Below are positions 21,691 through 34,280 of a DNA stretch of 64,000 bases, in pieces. The notes beneath the pieces were generated by a model that ran no database searches, had not been told where the DNA came from, and saw only the letters and a program-made list of their open reading frames with translations. Origin of the DNA: Clarkia xantiana subsp. parviflora (Eukaryota; Streptophyta; Magnoliopsida; Myrtales; Onagraceae); the NCBI GenBank assembly GCA_036873135.1, contig JAPTYO010000017.1, positions 2,914,001-2,978,000 on the forward strand. The letters are read 5' to 3'. Numbering within the stretch: position 1 is the first letter of the stretch; each line of letters opens with the position of its first letter. The position numbers and the translations under genes are program-made.

Positions 21691-24600
21691 GATTCATCAT
21701 GATATTAAACTCATGGAATTCTTACAATCATTAAGGTACTCAATAAATGTGTTTATCTATGCAAAATAGCTTCAAGACATTTTTTTATAGGACAAGATTA
21801 TTTTCAATCTCTTAAGTACTCGATCTTCAGGCCGAGCCAAACCTTTGTCCTTTCAATATATTTTGTCTGAATTTAACATCATCAATAAATTGATTGTATT
21901 TACAAACTCTTCACGAGTTTCAATATCTTTAAATTCTCACCCTCACGCGATGCCCCTTTCGGCTATAGCGTGATCAATTCAACTTATCAAAATATCAGTT
22001 TTCTTAATTCGCATAATATCATCTGTTATATTTTAGCTCAAATGAGCTATACATTGTGGAGAATATAACATAATTTGCCTGTATTATTTTAAATGGTACA
22101 ATATCTTTATTATCCAACATTCTTGGAAAAATTTCATGCTAGCATTTTCAATCCTTCTAGGATTTTCACTTTAATTTTGCTATCGGCTATAAATAATTCA
22201 TATGTGGGACGCATTCAAAACTTTTTATGTACTGCCAACGTAATAATATATGTGAAGGTGATTTTTCCACTAAATGATCCATATAATAAATGCCAGGATT
22301 TTGCATATAACATTTGTACCACAGGTTGTGCGTATATATCTTACGACACAATTTATTTATGTGGGAAATAATTTGTATCCACTGGCTTCCACCTTATGCA
22401 TTTTTCATGTTAATACTTGCGTCTTTTCAAACTTTGGCCAATCATAATACTTGTTTAACATATTGAGCTCAGGATCCTCGACTCCTCGTCTTGTTTTACG
22501 ATTTCACTCATGAATAATATTAAAAACAGTTGTCGACAACTTTATATTTTACTGTTCCATCACTTCCCGTTAATGACATAACTCATTGAGATTTCTTTAT
22601 TGTAATCACTTTCAGGTACCTGAATCACTTATGGGGTTTCATATTTAGTTGTCTTTACTTCTTCTGGGAAATCACCTCCATAATAAGACCATATTTATCT
22701 TGCTCCATTCTTTTATTAAAAAAATTCTTTGGAACCAATATCGCACGCTTCAGACGAGAGTTATTTTTCATTCTAACCTGTCCAGTCAGGACATTTCAAA
22801 ATTGGAGCATTTGCAGCTGTTACTTGACTTATGACTTTCCGGGTCTCATAAAGTCACTTATTGGCAGTATTTGAAAATGCTTTTCTCTTTGAACTTCAGG
22901 TTCATATTCTCATTGTGCGAGGATCTAAATGAGATAATAACAATTTTTTTTTCCAGTCAATCTCTTTTCTGCCAGCTGCTTCTTTTCTCCCCCTAATGTT
23001 GGGAAAAGTTGTTCAACAATGACAATCAACACTCTTGTTTTAAATATATATATCAGTCATTGTTCTCAAATAATTGATTTATAGACAAAATATTTTTCCC
23101 AACATTCCAGACCCATGTTTGTGCGTTGCGATGGAGTAATTCAAACATATATCGCACACCATAATATTAATATATGGAAAATTTGTCTCTTCACCAAAAA
23201 TTGGTTGTAATGGGGAGAACTGTGATTTAACATTGGCTTGATGCGCAATTATATTGCTGCTTCCATAATAGCATGCATTTGTACTCAATTTGCTCTAATT
23301 GGTAGCAGTTTAGCTATATAATTGGAGGATCTTTGTAACTTTCATGCTAAACTGCAAATCTAGACATGTAGTTGTCAGAATCTTGTAGTAAATATCAACT
23401 TTCAATATCATCATCATTCTTTATTACATAATATGGAAATTTTGCTATTGCAAATTCGTGATAATTAATGCACATGCGACCATATTGTAAATGCATCTTT
23501 CAAAATAATATATCGGTCCACATGGCAGGTAAACGGGCCCATATTCACATTTTATTATTTCCATAAATAATGGAATTTTATCCCGAACTTAGTTGATGAT
23601 GATCACATAATGAATTTTCCTTTGAGAGCAATTATCATAATGATTTATGGAGAATCTTCAGGTTCTTCCAAATAATGTACTGCGCATCTTAAGTGATCCG
23701 GAATGGTCTGTAACCGGTCACGCCAAATATCATATTATATGGGTAAAACTTCGGGTTTATCTCTATATGAATCAGTAAACTTCTGGTTTACCGAATATAT
23801 AATCAATCATGCCAATATTGGCGGTAAACTTCTGGTTTACCTGAATTTTTTTTCATTATCTGCAAGAGACATATTTCTTCTAGGATCTTCATGATCATTT
23901 ATTCAAGACTCATGATCTCTTATGATCTTCATGATCCCTTATTTATAATAATTCATGATATGCATGATTCATTCTTATACAAGACGATCTTTAATTCACA
24001 AATACAATGTTTCAGATCCTATTTTTTCATACATTTTAGGATCTTCCGGATCCTAAAATTATCAATTTTTGAGCTTTTGAATAACTCATGATCTTCTGGA
24101 TCATTTTATAATAAAATGCAATAAACGTAATAATATATGTATTTAATAAATATAATGCAGTGCAAGAAATAAAAATATAAATGTAAAGGTAATGCAATAA
24201 AAAAAAAATAACAGTATATGTAAATAAAGTGCAAGAAATGTAAATATAAATATAAAAATTAAGGGAACTATAAAATCATAATTATTGATCTTCAAGATCG
24301 TAATATCGGATCTTCAGGATCCGTCATTTATAAAGAATGCATTTTTCTTAATCGTAATATCCCATATTTAATAATAATATATGCAATGACTTTTTTTTTT
24401 TTTTTTTCATTTGAGGCTAATCTTTGCCTAGTATCATTGCACTTCATATGAATAAATTTCTCGCTTCATCATATAATTAAATTTTTGTTAGCGTCATCGC
24501 GCTTCTCAAAATTATCATTCTTCCAAATCAATTGGATTTTGCATTCTTTATTTGTAAGATGCATCATCTTTCTTTATCGATATCATGACGATGCTAACGA

Positions 24601-25836
24601 TTTTATCTATTTCAAAATCAAAATCAACTGTATCTATGACCATGATGATTATAACATATTTGTATTTATACTCTTAAAAGGTCATTATAAATTATATCAC
24701 TCACTTCAGGGAGTGGATGATTTCATCGCTATAATCATAATCTACAACACTCGCTTCAGGGAGTGGAGTATATCCTCGTTATAATCATAACTTCTTACTT
24801 CAGGGACCGTAATATTTGCCTCTACACTTCTTACTTCAGGGACCGTAATAATTTTTCACATTTATGTGTATTCAATATATAAATACTACCAAAATAAAAA
24901 AAAATTACCGACGTGATATCGTGTATGAACATCCTTTATTTTCGACATAAGTTATTTATTCAGCAATTTATTCGTAAAAAAAAATTATCATATAAGATAT
25001 TTAACCAATTAATATAAACAACATAACCAGAACTTGTTACTAGCTAGCAGTTGTACATAAACTATAACTATAGAAAATAAAAATTTTCATAGTCAGTAAA
25101 GAAAATAGAGATTTATCACCGAAAATCATAGTTTGTCATTACAAATTAGAATAATTATCCCCTAAGCAATTTCATAGTGACTTTCAATTATTATTAACAT
25201 ATAAATATATATAGGCCATCGTTTAGGCAACAAGTATTCAAATTTAACCTCGATTTTATTGATAAACTAGTCTAAGCGATTTCCATAACGAATCATCTAT
25301 GAACTGATTTTACTTTTTCAACGATTCATATCAAGATGTGAATAACAGTGTAACTAAACTTAACCAAATCCGAGTTAGTTTTCTTTGCTAACTTGTGGAG
25401 TCGGAATCATACCTCGATCAATTATGTGTGTCATCTGTCATGTACTGTAAGATTGAATACGACTTGCTTCGTCGAAGTTTTGTTTAAGTAGTCTGTTGTG
25501 TCAACACATCGATCTCGAATCGTTTCTTAACTCGTACATATTCAACTAAACATTAAATTCCTGACACACAATAATTATAATAATTAGAATATGAATTATT
25601 AACTAGTCAAAATACGTAAGTAAATAAAGAAGTAATAATCTCCATTTCAATGCAACACAATCAGATCGATTCAAACTCCAAGGAATCGTTGGTGGTTCTG
25701 ATAAATCGGTTGATGGATTCTCAAAAGATTAGTTTGTGCCACTATCCCATTTCCACCATTGTTGTTCGAGCTTTTGTCGTGAGAAATTTATATCATGGTG
25801 ACGGTCTCTATACTTTCGTATAATATTACGATAAGG
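21691..25836 (-). other. copia-2 internal region, second part, no intact coding sequence
   Basis: About 4.1 kb of AT-rich sequence continuous with 10043-10558 before Tat-1 inserted. Short open stretches exist, none with recognised domains. Notable are many short inverted repeats around a TTCNN spacer between 22890 and 24330, words such as ACTTCAGGGAGTGGA and ACTTCAGGGACCGTAATA repeated at 24700-24850, and a poly-T run at 24391-24408. Assignment to copia-2 rests on continuity and on the LTRs. Confidence 0.5.
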
Positions 25837-25880
25837 GTTGGAAGAGGGAGTAATAGAAGAGGGAACTTGAGGATGTCTTA

Positions 25881-26505
25881 TGTTGGATCACGGTTGGAAC
25901 TCCGGTACGGTCTTGACGGAAATCCCAAATCCTTAGCTCCACGTAATCCTGCAAGAAGGGAATAGACCGGGCGGTGACCCAGAATCCCTCTCCGATGCTT
26001 AAATGAGAATCTCGTGGCAGGCGAGGCAAGCAAAAGTATCAGTATATAGGTGCGTATATGTGATCTGAGGTAACTTCCTCCTTTATATAGGAGAGGAGTT
26101 ACCCCAGTTACCTGATGAACTGCCAGGGCAGTTAGCCCACGTTCCGCTTATCTCGGCCACTTGCCCACGTTCCGCTTATCTCGGGCCACTTCCCCACTAC
26201 TCTGATAGTGGGCGTGTTTCTCGGCCTCAACCTCTGATAGCAAGTCCCGACCAATATCGGGGACTCCAGAGTTATCTCATTTGGTCACCGCTCGGGGACC
26301 CTCGTCATTGTGACAGGGCCAATCGTTCTTAGGGATTCAATATCGAGGCCTACTTAAAGGCATATCATCGGGAGCGTCCAGCTCGCATATCGGGACCGAC
26401 CTTGTCGGGACCCTTCACCATCGGGACCCATCTTGTCGGGCCCAGTGGGCCTATTCACCGTTTACTCGTCGTTAAATGGCCTAACGGCTATAGCGAAACC
26501 CATCA
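25881..26505 (-). repeat. Tat-2 LTR, left (3' LTR)
   Basis: 625 bp, TGTTGGATCACGGTTGG to GAAACCCATCA, similar to the Tat-1 LTR at its ends and to 35986-36600 throughout. On the minus strand a TATATAAAGG box lies at about 26090-26099. The U3 has only two copies of the CGTTCCGCTTATCTCGG word. Confidence 0.9.
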
Positions 26506-26830
26506 TTTGCCCCCAAGACATGAGGGACTTACAGTTCGTCGTGTCTTTCAACTCCCGACCTCCCGATATCGGTATCGGAGGCTTTTCCCTTGACAAAATT
26601 TATTAACACGGATCTTCTCGTCCACGATTCCTCGATACCTCGGGGATAGTCACCAAATCCGAGAAGACTCTTCGGTTACTCGGCCATTAAATGCAGCGGG
26701 TAACGAAGCGACGGCTTGGGTTCTCGTGTCTGCTTTTTCTGAAAAAGCACTTTTCAGGCCGTTTCATCATTAACGTCTCTTTCCGTTCTGCCCCCTTTTA
26801 TCTCAACGGCTCGGATTGAAACGTTTCACC

Positions 26831-26881
26831 TTCAACGGTCCAGATTAGAATGTCCTTTCGACTATCCCTTCTCCTATAAAA
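26831..26881 (+). promoter_or_regulatory. Internal plus-strand promoter of the Tat-2 extra gene
   Basis: TTCAACGGTCCAGATTA at 26831-26847 and TATAAAA at 26875-26881, 167 bases before the ATG at 27042. The same spacing is found in Tat-3. Confidence 0.7.
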
Positions 26882-27041
26882 CCCTCAATTCTGGGCACTG
26901 TTCTTCTTTGTCTTTTACCGTTTCACTCTCTGCGATTTCAAAAGCTCCGCAACTTCGAAAGCTCAAGTTCTTCTTCGGCTTCCTGTTTTCCGATCAGTCT
27001 TCCGGCGACCGTTAAGATCATCCTTTTCGCTCCGATTCATC

Positions 27042-29842
27042 ATGTCTGGTAAGACTTCCTTCTCTGATGTTAGCGTAGCTTTTCCCTTGTCTTTGATCAG
27101 TTTGCTTGCATTTTTCTGAAAACCCACCACGCCTTTTCTTGCCATGGCTAATTTTCAGACAGCGGATCCAGTTCTGAGGGGAGAAAACCCTTCAACTTCG
27201 ATTACGCACCCAATGAAATCTCGGTGACTGCCTATGATGCAGCTCTCCGAGAAGGATGCATCACCTTAACCTGTGAACCTCGCCTTCCTTACGCTCGCTA
27301 CCGTGCCTCGAGCGACCCTATGGTCACTCGTCCCGAGGAAGGGGAGGTATTTGTCTCCACCGGAAAAATATCGGTAGGGATCCGATTCCCCTTTTGTGGG
27401 AATTTGGTCGAGATGTGATCCCATTACAAGACGCATCCGACTACCTTCTCCCCCCACGCCATCCGCGTGTGGAATGCTTTTCAAGTCCTCTGCTTCCGAA
27501 AAAAGTGGCTCTACAGCCTCCAACTCTTCCGGACCTTCTACGGAATGAAGTGCCACGAGGCTGGGGTTTGCGCCTTCTATCCTCGGATGCCTAAATGGAA
27601 TAAGCAGCAGCTTGCGCGGTGTAGTTGGACCAGCAACACCTGGAAGGTTGTCAGGGGTCGGGGGCTCCTCATTGACACAGGGTCCGACAACAGCGGGTGG
27701 AAGAGGAACTACTTCTTCATTAAGAAAAGTTCTATCCCATGGCCCTGATGAGAGGTTGAAGCGGACTCTCCTCCCGCTTATCACACCTATTCCGATGAAG
27801 ATTTCCAAATCTTTCACTGCATCCAGCTTTACCGTTGGGGGGAATCTTACACTCCCCTCGACGCTAACTCCCTCAAGGAGCGGGACCTGGTGGATGCCGG
27901 GATCCGCCTCCTCGATATGATCTCCGGGGGTCAACTCCACGAAGGCCCCTCCAATATGGTTCCTTGGGTAATATTTCTGATTATGTCTCTGTTTTCCATT
28001 GTTTGCAGCTAAGAAGGTATCACTGCTGACCAATCTCCTCCTTAAGCAGGGAGAGACCGACGCTGTCCAGCACCCCGCGCGGAAGAGGAAGTCGGCAAAG
28101 AAGGCCACCGCTTCGTCGACATCTCCCTCCGCGGAGAGGACTAAGCGGACCCGAGTAGAGGAGATGGACAGGCTCTTCAATGTCCAAAATGCCGAAGAAG
28201 GTAAACAGCTCCGCCTAGCTATTAAGTCGTACAGGAAGCAAATTCCTAAGGAGTTAATCCCCTCCGGAAAGGAAGCCAGAATCAGAGAGATCAAACGCAT
28301 CCTCCGAGGGGAAACTCCCCGCATCCTCAAAGAGGGTTACTACAACTACCACGAGAAAGACCAATACCTCTCCCGGCGCGTCATTTGGTGTAAGGATCCT
28401 GACCAACTTCCTGACTATCTTTCTGAATCATCTCATCCTCCAGGTGCAGGTCAATCGGGAACTCAGTCGGGGGCTGGAGCTTCAGCAGGGGCACCACCTT
28501 CCGGTGCTCAAGTTGGAGAGGGTCTCCCTCAACTTCCTGCCCCGATGGGATCGGGGGCTGAAGAAACCCCGACAGGCGATCAGTTTCGTCGGGTGGAAGA
28601 TCTGGACTCCTCCGATTAGACAGGCGAGGGCCTCGCCTTGGTTCGTCGTCGGGGGACGAGGCAGTCCTCACTGAAGCCAACCTCCAGGGGGCTGCCCCAC
28701 TCATCTCCTTCGCAGCAGCACTCGCCCATTCACAGCTTGACTCCCTCTAGGTTCCAGGGCGACTCGGAGATACGCACCTCCACGACTCCAGTCGGTCCTC
28801 CTCCTCTCCCCTTGGACGGGATCTTCTACAAGGTCTACGACCCCGACCAGGAGGCGGCTCCCTGGACCCCGATCCAGACGCTGCAAGGAGTCCAGCTCCG
28901 ACAGGGTGATACATACCCGGAGCTGGGTCTGCATTTGGTGGCAGGCTCGGTTCTGCCGTCTTTGAAACTTCCGCTCTCCCGAGCCATCCATGCGGATATC
29001 CGTGGAATGGCCATTCTTCGGGTGGAGGTAAGGTTCCTATTTTCACGCTTTAATCGATAAGGCAAGATATTAATGTGCTAACATTTTCCTCTTTTCTTCG
29101 CAGGAGATGGCGGACACAAACCGCTGCTTCAGGTACATCCTGGCCCTCGAGGAGACTCTGGAGCAGGAGCGGGCCAAGGGGGCTCCCGCGGTTGTAGCCG
29201 AGCTCGATGAGGATCTCGCCGCCTCCGAGTCTTCGGCTAAGGAGCAGGCCCTCCTTAATCGAAAGACTCGGGACCTTCAAAAGCAGGTTCAGGACTTCGA
29301 GGGGCTGCTGAAGCGGGAGCAGCAGGAGCGGAAAAATGGTGCGGAGGCTCGGGACAGACTTGTCCTCGAGAAGGCTCTAGAAGACGCCAAGGCGGGGTTG
29401 GAGCGGGAAATTGCTGAGGTCCCTGCCAAGCTGGCCGAGGCTGAGACCAAGGGTCGGGAAGATTATCGGGGCTCTGAGGACTTCTAAGCTGACGCGGTGA
29501 AATTCTGCACCACGGAGATAGAGAACACCCTCTTCAACGCGGTCGAAGAGCTCCATCTGGAGTATGGCGACGCCATTAATCGATAAGTCTGCGACTCTCT
29601 CCCCCTTTGCGAAGAGGTATTTCGACCTCTCGGAGGAGAGTGATGAGGGCAACACCCCCACGGGTATTGAAGACGTGGCGGAGCTTCCAAGTGCCGATCT
29701 CCCGACAGTTGATCCCCCGATAATCGACCCTCCAGCAACTGAACCTTCACCGACTGACCTCCAAGGGTCCAATCCTGTGGAGCCTTCTGCCACAGATCTC
29801 GTGGATCCTGCTTCCGCCGATGCTGACGAGGACCAAGCTTAA
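27042..29842 (+). pseudogene. Tat-2 antisense extra gene (aORF) with several nonsense codons
   Basis: Exons by comparison with Tat-1 and Tat-3: 27042-27048 (ATGTCTG), 27159-27967, 28014-29027 and 29104-29842. Exon 2 holds the PF04195-like domain (TFSPHAIRVWNAFQVLCF, RTFYGMKCHEAG), exon 3 the basic RKRKSAKK stretch, and exon 4 a long Lys/Glu/Ala coiled coil and an acidic Pro/Thr-rich tail ending EDQA. In-frame stops are at 27416 (TGC to TGA), at 27746 and 27749 (Arg-Trp codons to TGA TGA), at 28617 (TAG) and at 29485 (TAA), and there is a frameshift near 29580. Splice sites are intact despite this decay. Confidence 0.75.
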
Positions 29843-29959
29843 TGCTCTATCTTTATAGTCCTTGTAATTTTTCTCTCTTTGTAATGAATCCTCGGGCCTT
29901 TGAGCCCTCACAAATATCAAACTATTTTAGTTCTGATTTATCGTTGCACTTCTTAAAGC

Positions 29960-30375
29960 GACTTAACTATGCCACTTAGGCGATTTAGCACGTCACCTAA
30001 GACATTTCAACACATCACTTAAGACGATTTAGCCCACACCACTTAAGGCGATTTAATCGTGCCAACTAAGGCAATTCAATTCGCACCACCTAAGGCGACT
30101 TAGCCACACTTAGAATAAATCTAAGAACCACGCACCACTTAATGCGACTTTGCCACTTAAGGCCATCTACTTGCACCACTTAAGGCGACTTAACAACACT
30201 TAGAATAAATCTAAGAACAATCTGATCGGAAGCAACCTCTTTATTCATTGATGGCTCGAAATCTGCTTACATCGAATCAAACGATAGATAACTTGCACCA
30301 CTTAAGGCAACTTAACATCGTGCACCACTGAAGGCGGCTTAATAACAACTTGCACCACTAAAGGCGACTTAATAT
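29960..30375. repeat. Tat-2 tandem-repeat spacer, about 22-30-bp units
   Basis: Many imperfect head-to-tail copies of CACCACTTAAGGCGACTTAA lie between the end of the extra gene and the integrase stop. The position corresponds to the 44-bp array of Tat-1. The unit differs, though the CACTTAAG and GACTTAA words are shared, so the arrays have diverged quickly. Confidence 0.8.
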
Positions 30376-32416
30376 CAAATATGACATTTCTTCAAGTGTT
30401 CACCACTGAAAGAATGCCTCAATACTTTGCCATCGAGGTCTTCCAACTTATACGCATTTGGAGCTGGCATCCCCACGACCTTATAAGGTCCTTCCCATTT
30501 TGGCGACATCTTGTTCATCCGATCCAAAAGGGTGAACTCGTTCCGACGCCAAACCAGTTCTCCGACAAAGAACTGTCGGGACTTAACTCGCCGATTGTAA
30601 TATCTGGCCGTCGCCAAACGCATTCGAGCCTGGACTTCATCGGCATCCCGCCTCTTTTCCTCGAACAAGTCCAATTCCAGACGTCTCATTTCATCATTCG
30701 TCAAAGGCTCGTAGTACCTCATCCGATGGGACGCCACAACACATTTCCACGGGAGCAACTGCCTCCGTGTCATAAACAAGGCCAAACGGAGTCTCCCCAG
30801 TTGATCGTTCTAACAGCCCAAAGCACATTTTCCAGCTCGTTCAGCCATTTGCCCTTCAAGGCATAGACCCTTTTCTTCAGGCCATCCATCACGATTTTGT
30901 TGGCTGACTCCACCTGTCTATTAGTTTGAGCATGATGGACAGAGGTTGTCCGATGCTCGATATTCAGCTCCTCCAGATACTCCTTCACTTGAGCCCCGTT
31001 AAACGGAGGACCATTATCGCTGATCAACACCTTAGGAATCCCGTATCTGGATATAATATGGGTCTGGAGAAACTTGACGATTTGGTTCCCCGTTGTCTTG
31101 GCCAATGCCTTAGCTTCTATCCATTTTGAGAAATAATCAATGGCTACAAGCAAATATTTGCACTGACCTTTTGCTTGTGGGAGGGGTCCCACCAAGTCGA
31201 TACCCCACTGCGCGAAGGGCCAAGCACTCTTGATGGACGTCAGATTAGCAGCCGGAGCCACGATATTCAGGGCATACCTCTGGCACGCGTCACAAGATCG
31301 GACTAACATCGTCGCCTCCTTTCTTATCGAAGGCCAGTAATAGCCCAAATTCAGCACTTTCCTCGCAATGGATCGGGCACCTTCGTGACAAGCCGCGACC
31401 CCTTCGTGCACCTCCCTAAGGATCCGATTTGCGTCGGGCTCAGCCACACATTTCAAGTAAGGAGTTAAGAACCACCCCTTTTTGTATAGCTGATTGTCCA
31501 CCACCACGTAATTAACCGCGATCCGGCGTATCCTGTCAGCTACTACTTCATCATCGGGGACTGCCCCCGTGGTCAGGTACGCGGCTATCGGGGTCATCCA
31601 AGTGGGCTCCTCCTCCGATCCTGCTTCAATGGCACACACCTCCGATGGATCGGTGGTCGACAAGATCACCTTCTCCAAGAAGTGCACCTTCCGATTTTCC
31701 TCGAGGGTTGCCCCCAAGGCAAATTTGCTCCAGGCATCCGCTTCCGCGTTTTCCTCCCTCGGGATTGCCTCAATATCGAAACTTTTGAAACTCTCCTTCA
31801 AGACTTGCACCTCACGAAGGTACTTTCTCATCACCGGGCTCTTTGCCTCATATCGTCCTTGGACTTGATTCACAATCAAGCTAGCGTCACATTTCACCCT
31901 TAAGTGACCAACTCCCGTACCTTTGGCAATTTTGAGGCCTGTGATAAGAGCCTCATACTCAGCTTCATTGTTGGTGGCCCTAAACGTTAAGGCCAAAGCA
32001 TATCGAAGGGGTTCGCCTCCGCCAGGTGGTATCAATACGAACCCTGCTCCTGATCCGTCTGAACTCGAAGAGCCATCAGTGTACATTTCCCAAGTATTTT
32101 CCTCATTTGGCTGTTCTGATTGCTCTGCCATTTCTGGTTGCTCTGCTATCGGGACCTCCATGGTTGCCCCTTCTACAGGACCCGGTTCTTCCAGATCGGG
32201 GCCTGTAGACTCTGCTATGAAATCCGCCAACGCCTGACCTTTAATAGCCGTTCTCGGAGCAAAGTGAATGCGGAACTCACTAAGCTCGACTGCCCATTTC
32301 ACTAATCTCCCCGACGCATCAGGTCGGTTCAAAAAATGCTTCAAAGGCTGATTTGTCAACACAGTAATCTCATGCGCATGGAAGTAAGGCCTCATCTTCC
32401 GAGCAGTAATGATCAA
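30375..32416 (-). pseudogene. Tat-2 second RNase H and integrase
   Basis: Open from 32416 to 30770, then shifted, with the C-terminal part at 30785-30375. It has the end of the first RNase H, the Tat-type second RNase H (WEMYTDGSSSSDGSGAG), the HHCC finger and the integrase core with GIDLVGPLP, ISDNGPPFNG and HAQTNRQVESANK. A small deletion relative to Tat-1 near 30800, after ENVLWAVRT, shifts the frame. The Gly of the NGQVE motif is Arg here. Confidence 0.85.
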
Positions 32417-32425
32417 CGCAAAAAG

Positions 32426-33745
32426 TTACTTCTCAACGGCGGGAAAATTCATTTCAGATTTGGCAAACGCCTTGCTTACATAATAAACGGGGACTTGGTT
32501 ACCCTCGACAATCTTCACTAACACATAGCTAATAGCAAACTCAGAAACAGCCAAATATAGATAGAGCGGCTCGCCTGGAATCGGTTTCGCCAATGGTGGG
32601 AGGGTGCGGAGGTGCTGCTTGAGTGCCTGGAATGCCTCTTCACACTTGGCAGTCCACTCAAATTTCTTGTTGGCCCTCAGCACTTCTAAAAATGGCATGG
32701 ATCGGTTGCTTGCCTTAGACAGGAAGCGATTCATTGCAGCTAGTCGGCCATTCATCACTTGCACCTCCCGATGATTTGTTGGAGACTGCATCTCCTCGAT
32801 TGCCCTCAGCTTCTCGGGGTTCACCTCAATTCCCCTTTGGCTTACCATAAAGCCCAAAAACTTCCCCGAGTGCACTCCAACGGCGCACTTGGCTGGGTTG
32901 AAACGAACTTGATGAAGCCTCATCTACTCAAACGCCACCGCCAAGTTGCTTTCATGATCTTCGACCTGTCGGGACTTTACCAGCATATCGTCCACGTAAG
33001 CCTCCATGGTTTTCCCCAGCATGTCCCCGAACAGCTTGTTCACCATCCTTTGATAAGTTGCCCTGACATTAATCAATCCAAAGGGCATGACATCGTAGTG
33101 ATAGATGTCACTATCAGCATAAAAGGCAGTGTGGGGGGCATCCTCCTTAGCCATCTTGATCTGATTATAGCCAGAGTAAGCATCCATGAAGCTCAGCAAT
33201 TCATGCCCCGACGTGGCATCCACCAACTGGTCGATCCTCGGAAGCGGGTAACAATCCTTCGGGCAAGACTTATTCAAGTCGCGGAAATCAACACACATCC
33301 GCCATTTCCCATTGCTCTTCTTCACCAGAACCGGGTTTGCGACCCAAGTCTGGAATCGGAGCTCCTTGATAAATCCAGCATCGAGCAACCTGCCCACCTC
33401 CTGCTGGATCGCGATACTCTTGTCTGCGCCCATCGGACGCCTTTTCTGCGCGATAGGCTTGATCGCGGGATCAATCTTCAACTCATGCACAATCACATCG
33501 GGGCTGATTCCTGGCATGTCACTCGGGGACCAGGAAAACAGCTCCTTGAACTCCTTGAGCAGCTCAATCAATTCTCGGGCCCTCTCGTCAGACAGGGCGG
33601 ACCCGATTTTCACCTTCCTCTGAGGTCCGTCAATCTCGACCTCCTTCAAATCCTCCATAGGGGCGGGACGCCCAAACTCCTCTCTGGGATCAGCATCGGT
33701 CTGGAGGATAGTCATAGCCTCCTGTCTTCTCCTTCGCACTAACAT
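32426..33745 (-). pseudogene. Tat-2 reverse transcriptase and first RNase H
   Basis: Open from 33745 to 32924 and from 32923 to 32426. It shows KWRMCVDFRDLNKSCPKD, FMDAYSGYNQI and AYVDDMLVKSRQ, with the RNase H segment PVYYVSKAFAKSEMN. The break at 32924-32926 is a TAG where Tat-1 has CGG; a TAA at 32417-32428 interrupts it again where Tat-1 has Tyr. In this copy the frame before RT (REEFGRPAPMED) is intact, unlike Tat-1. Confidence 0.85.
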
Positions 33746-34208
33746 AGCACTTCCTGGAAGCCACCTGGTCGCCCTTGACCTCCCCGACTCCGTGGTCAGT
33801 TGGGAACTTCATCTTCTGGTGAACAGTCGAGGCAACTTCCATCAGGGGGTTGATGGTGCTTCTCCCGATAATCGCATTATAGGTCCCCGCGGACTCAACC
33901 ACCACGAACTCCACATTCCTCCTCTCCGCTCTCCACCCACTACCGAACTCCACTGGTAAGGTGATCATTCCCAGCGGATAGGAGGTAGAACCAGAGAATC
34001 CAACCATCGGGAAGTTCACCTGCTTCAGGTCCTTCTTCGTTTTCCCCATGGCCTCCAGCGCATCCATAAACAAAATATCGGAGGAGCTCCCTCCGTCGAT
34101 CAAAATTCGCTTCATCTCGTACCCATCCACGTCTAGGGTCACGACCAAAGCATCATCGTGTGGAGTCTCCACACCTACCAGGTCCTCTGCTGTAAAGGAA
34201 ATCACCAT
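33690..34208 (-). pseudogene. Tat-2 protease region
   Basis: The 172-codon open stretch contains the aspartic protease active site RILIDGGSSSDILF with its Asp preserved, and the later region up to ASRKCYVS. A frameshift near 33735 separates it from RT. Upstream, TGA at 34230-34232 and TAG at 34281-34283 cut it off from gag. In Tat-1 those two codons are sense, so the ancestor had one gag-pol frame. Confidence 0.85.
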
Positions 34209-34280
34209 CTCTTCCTTCGCGGTCCAGGATCAGGCCCTCTTGCCCAGCACCACAGCAACGGAAATTCTAGAGGCATAGAC

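Larger units (their letters stand above)
9859..25880 (-). mobile_element. Degenerate copia-type element (copia-2), split by Tat-1 and truncated by Tat-2
   Basis: The left LTR at 9859-10042 and the start of a second LTR at 25837-25880 share about 45 bases. Internal sequence at 10043-10558 and 21691-25836 was joined before Tat-1 inserted at 10559-21685, as shown by the GTCTT duplication on both sides of Tat-1. The joined internal region would be about 4.7 kb, a normal copia size, but I cannot find an intact RT or integrase motif. The right LTR stops after 44 bases where Tat-2 begins, and its remainder is not seen to the right of Tat-2. Confidence 0.65.

Noticed and set aside
27266..28330. 354-residue minus-strand open frame opposite the Tat-2 extra gene
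   Set aside because: It survives because the plus-strand frame carries the stops; its residues show no known domain, and it has no counterpart with splice signals.
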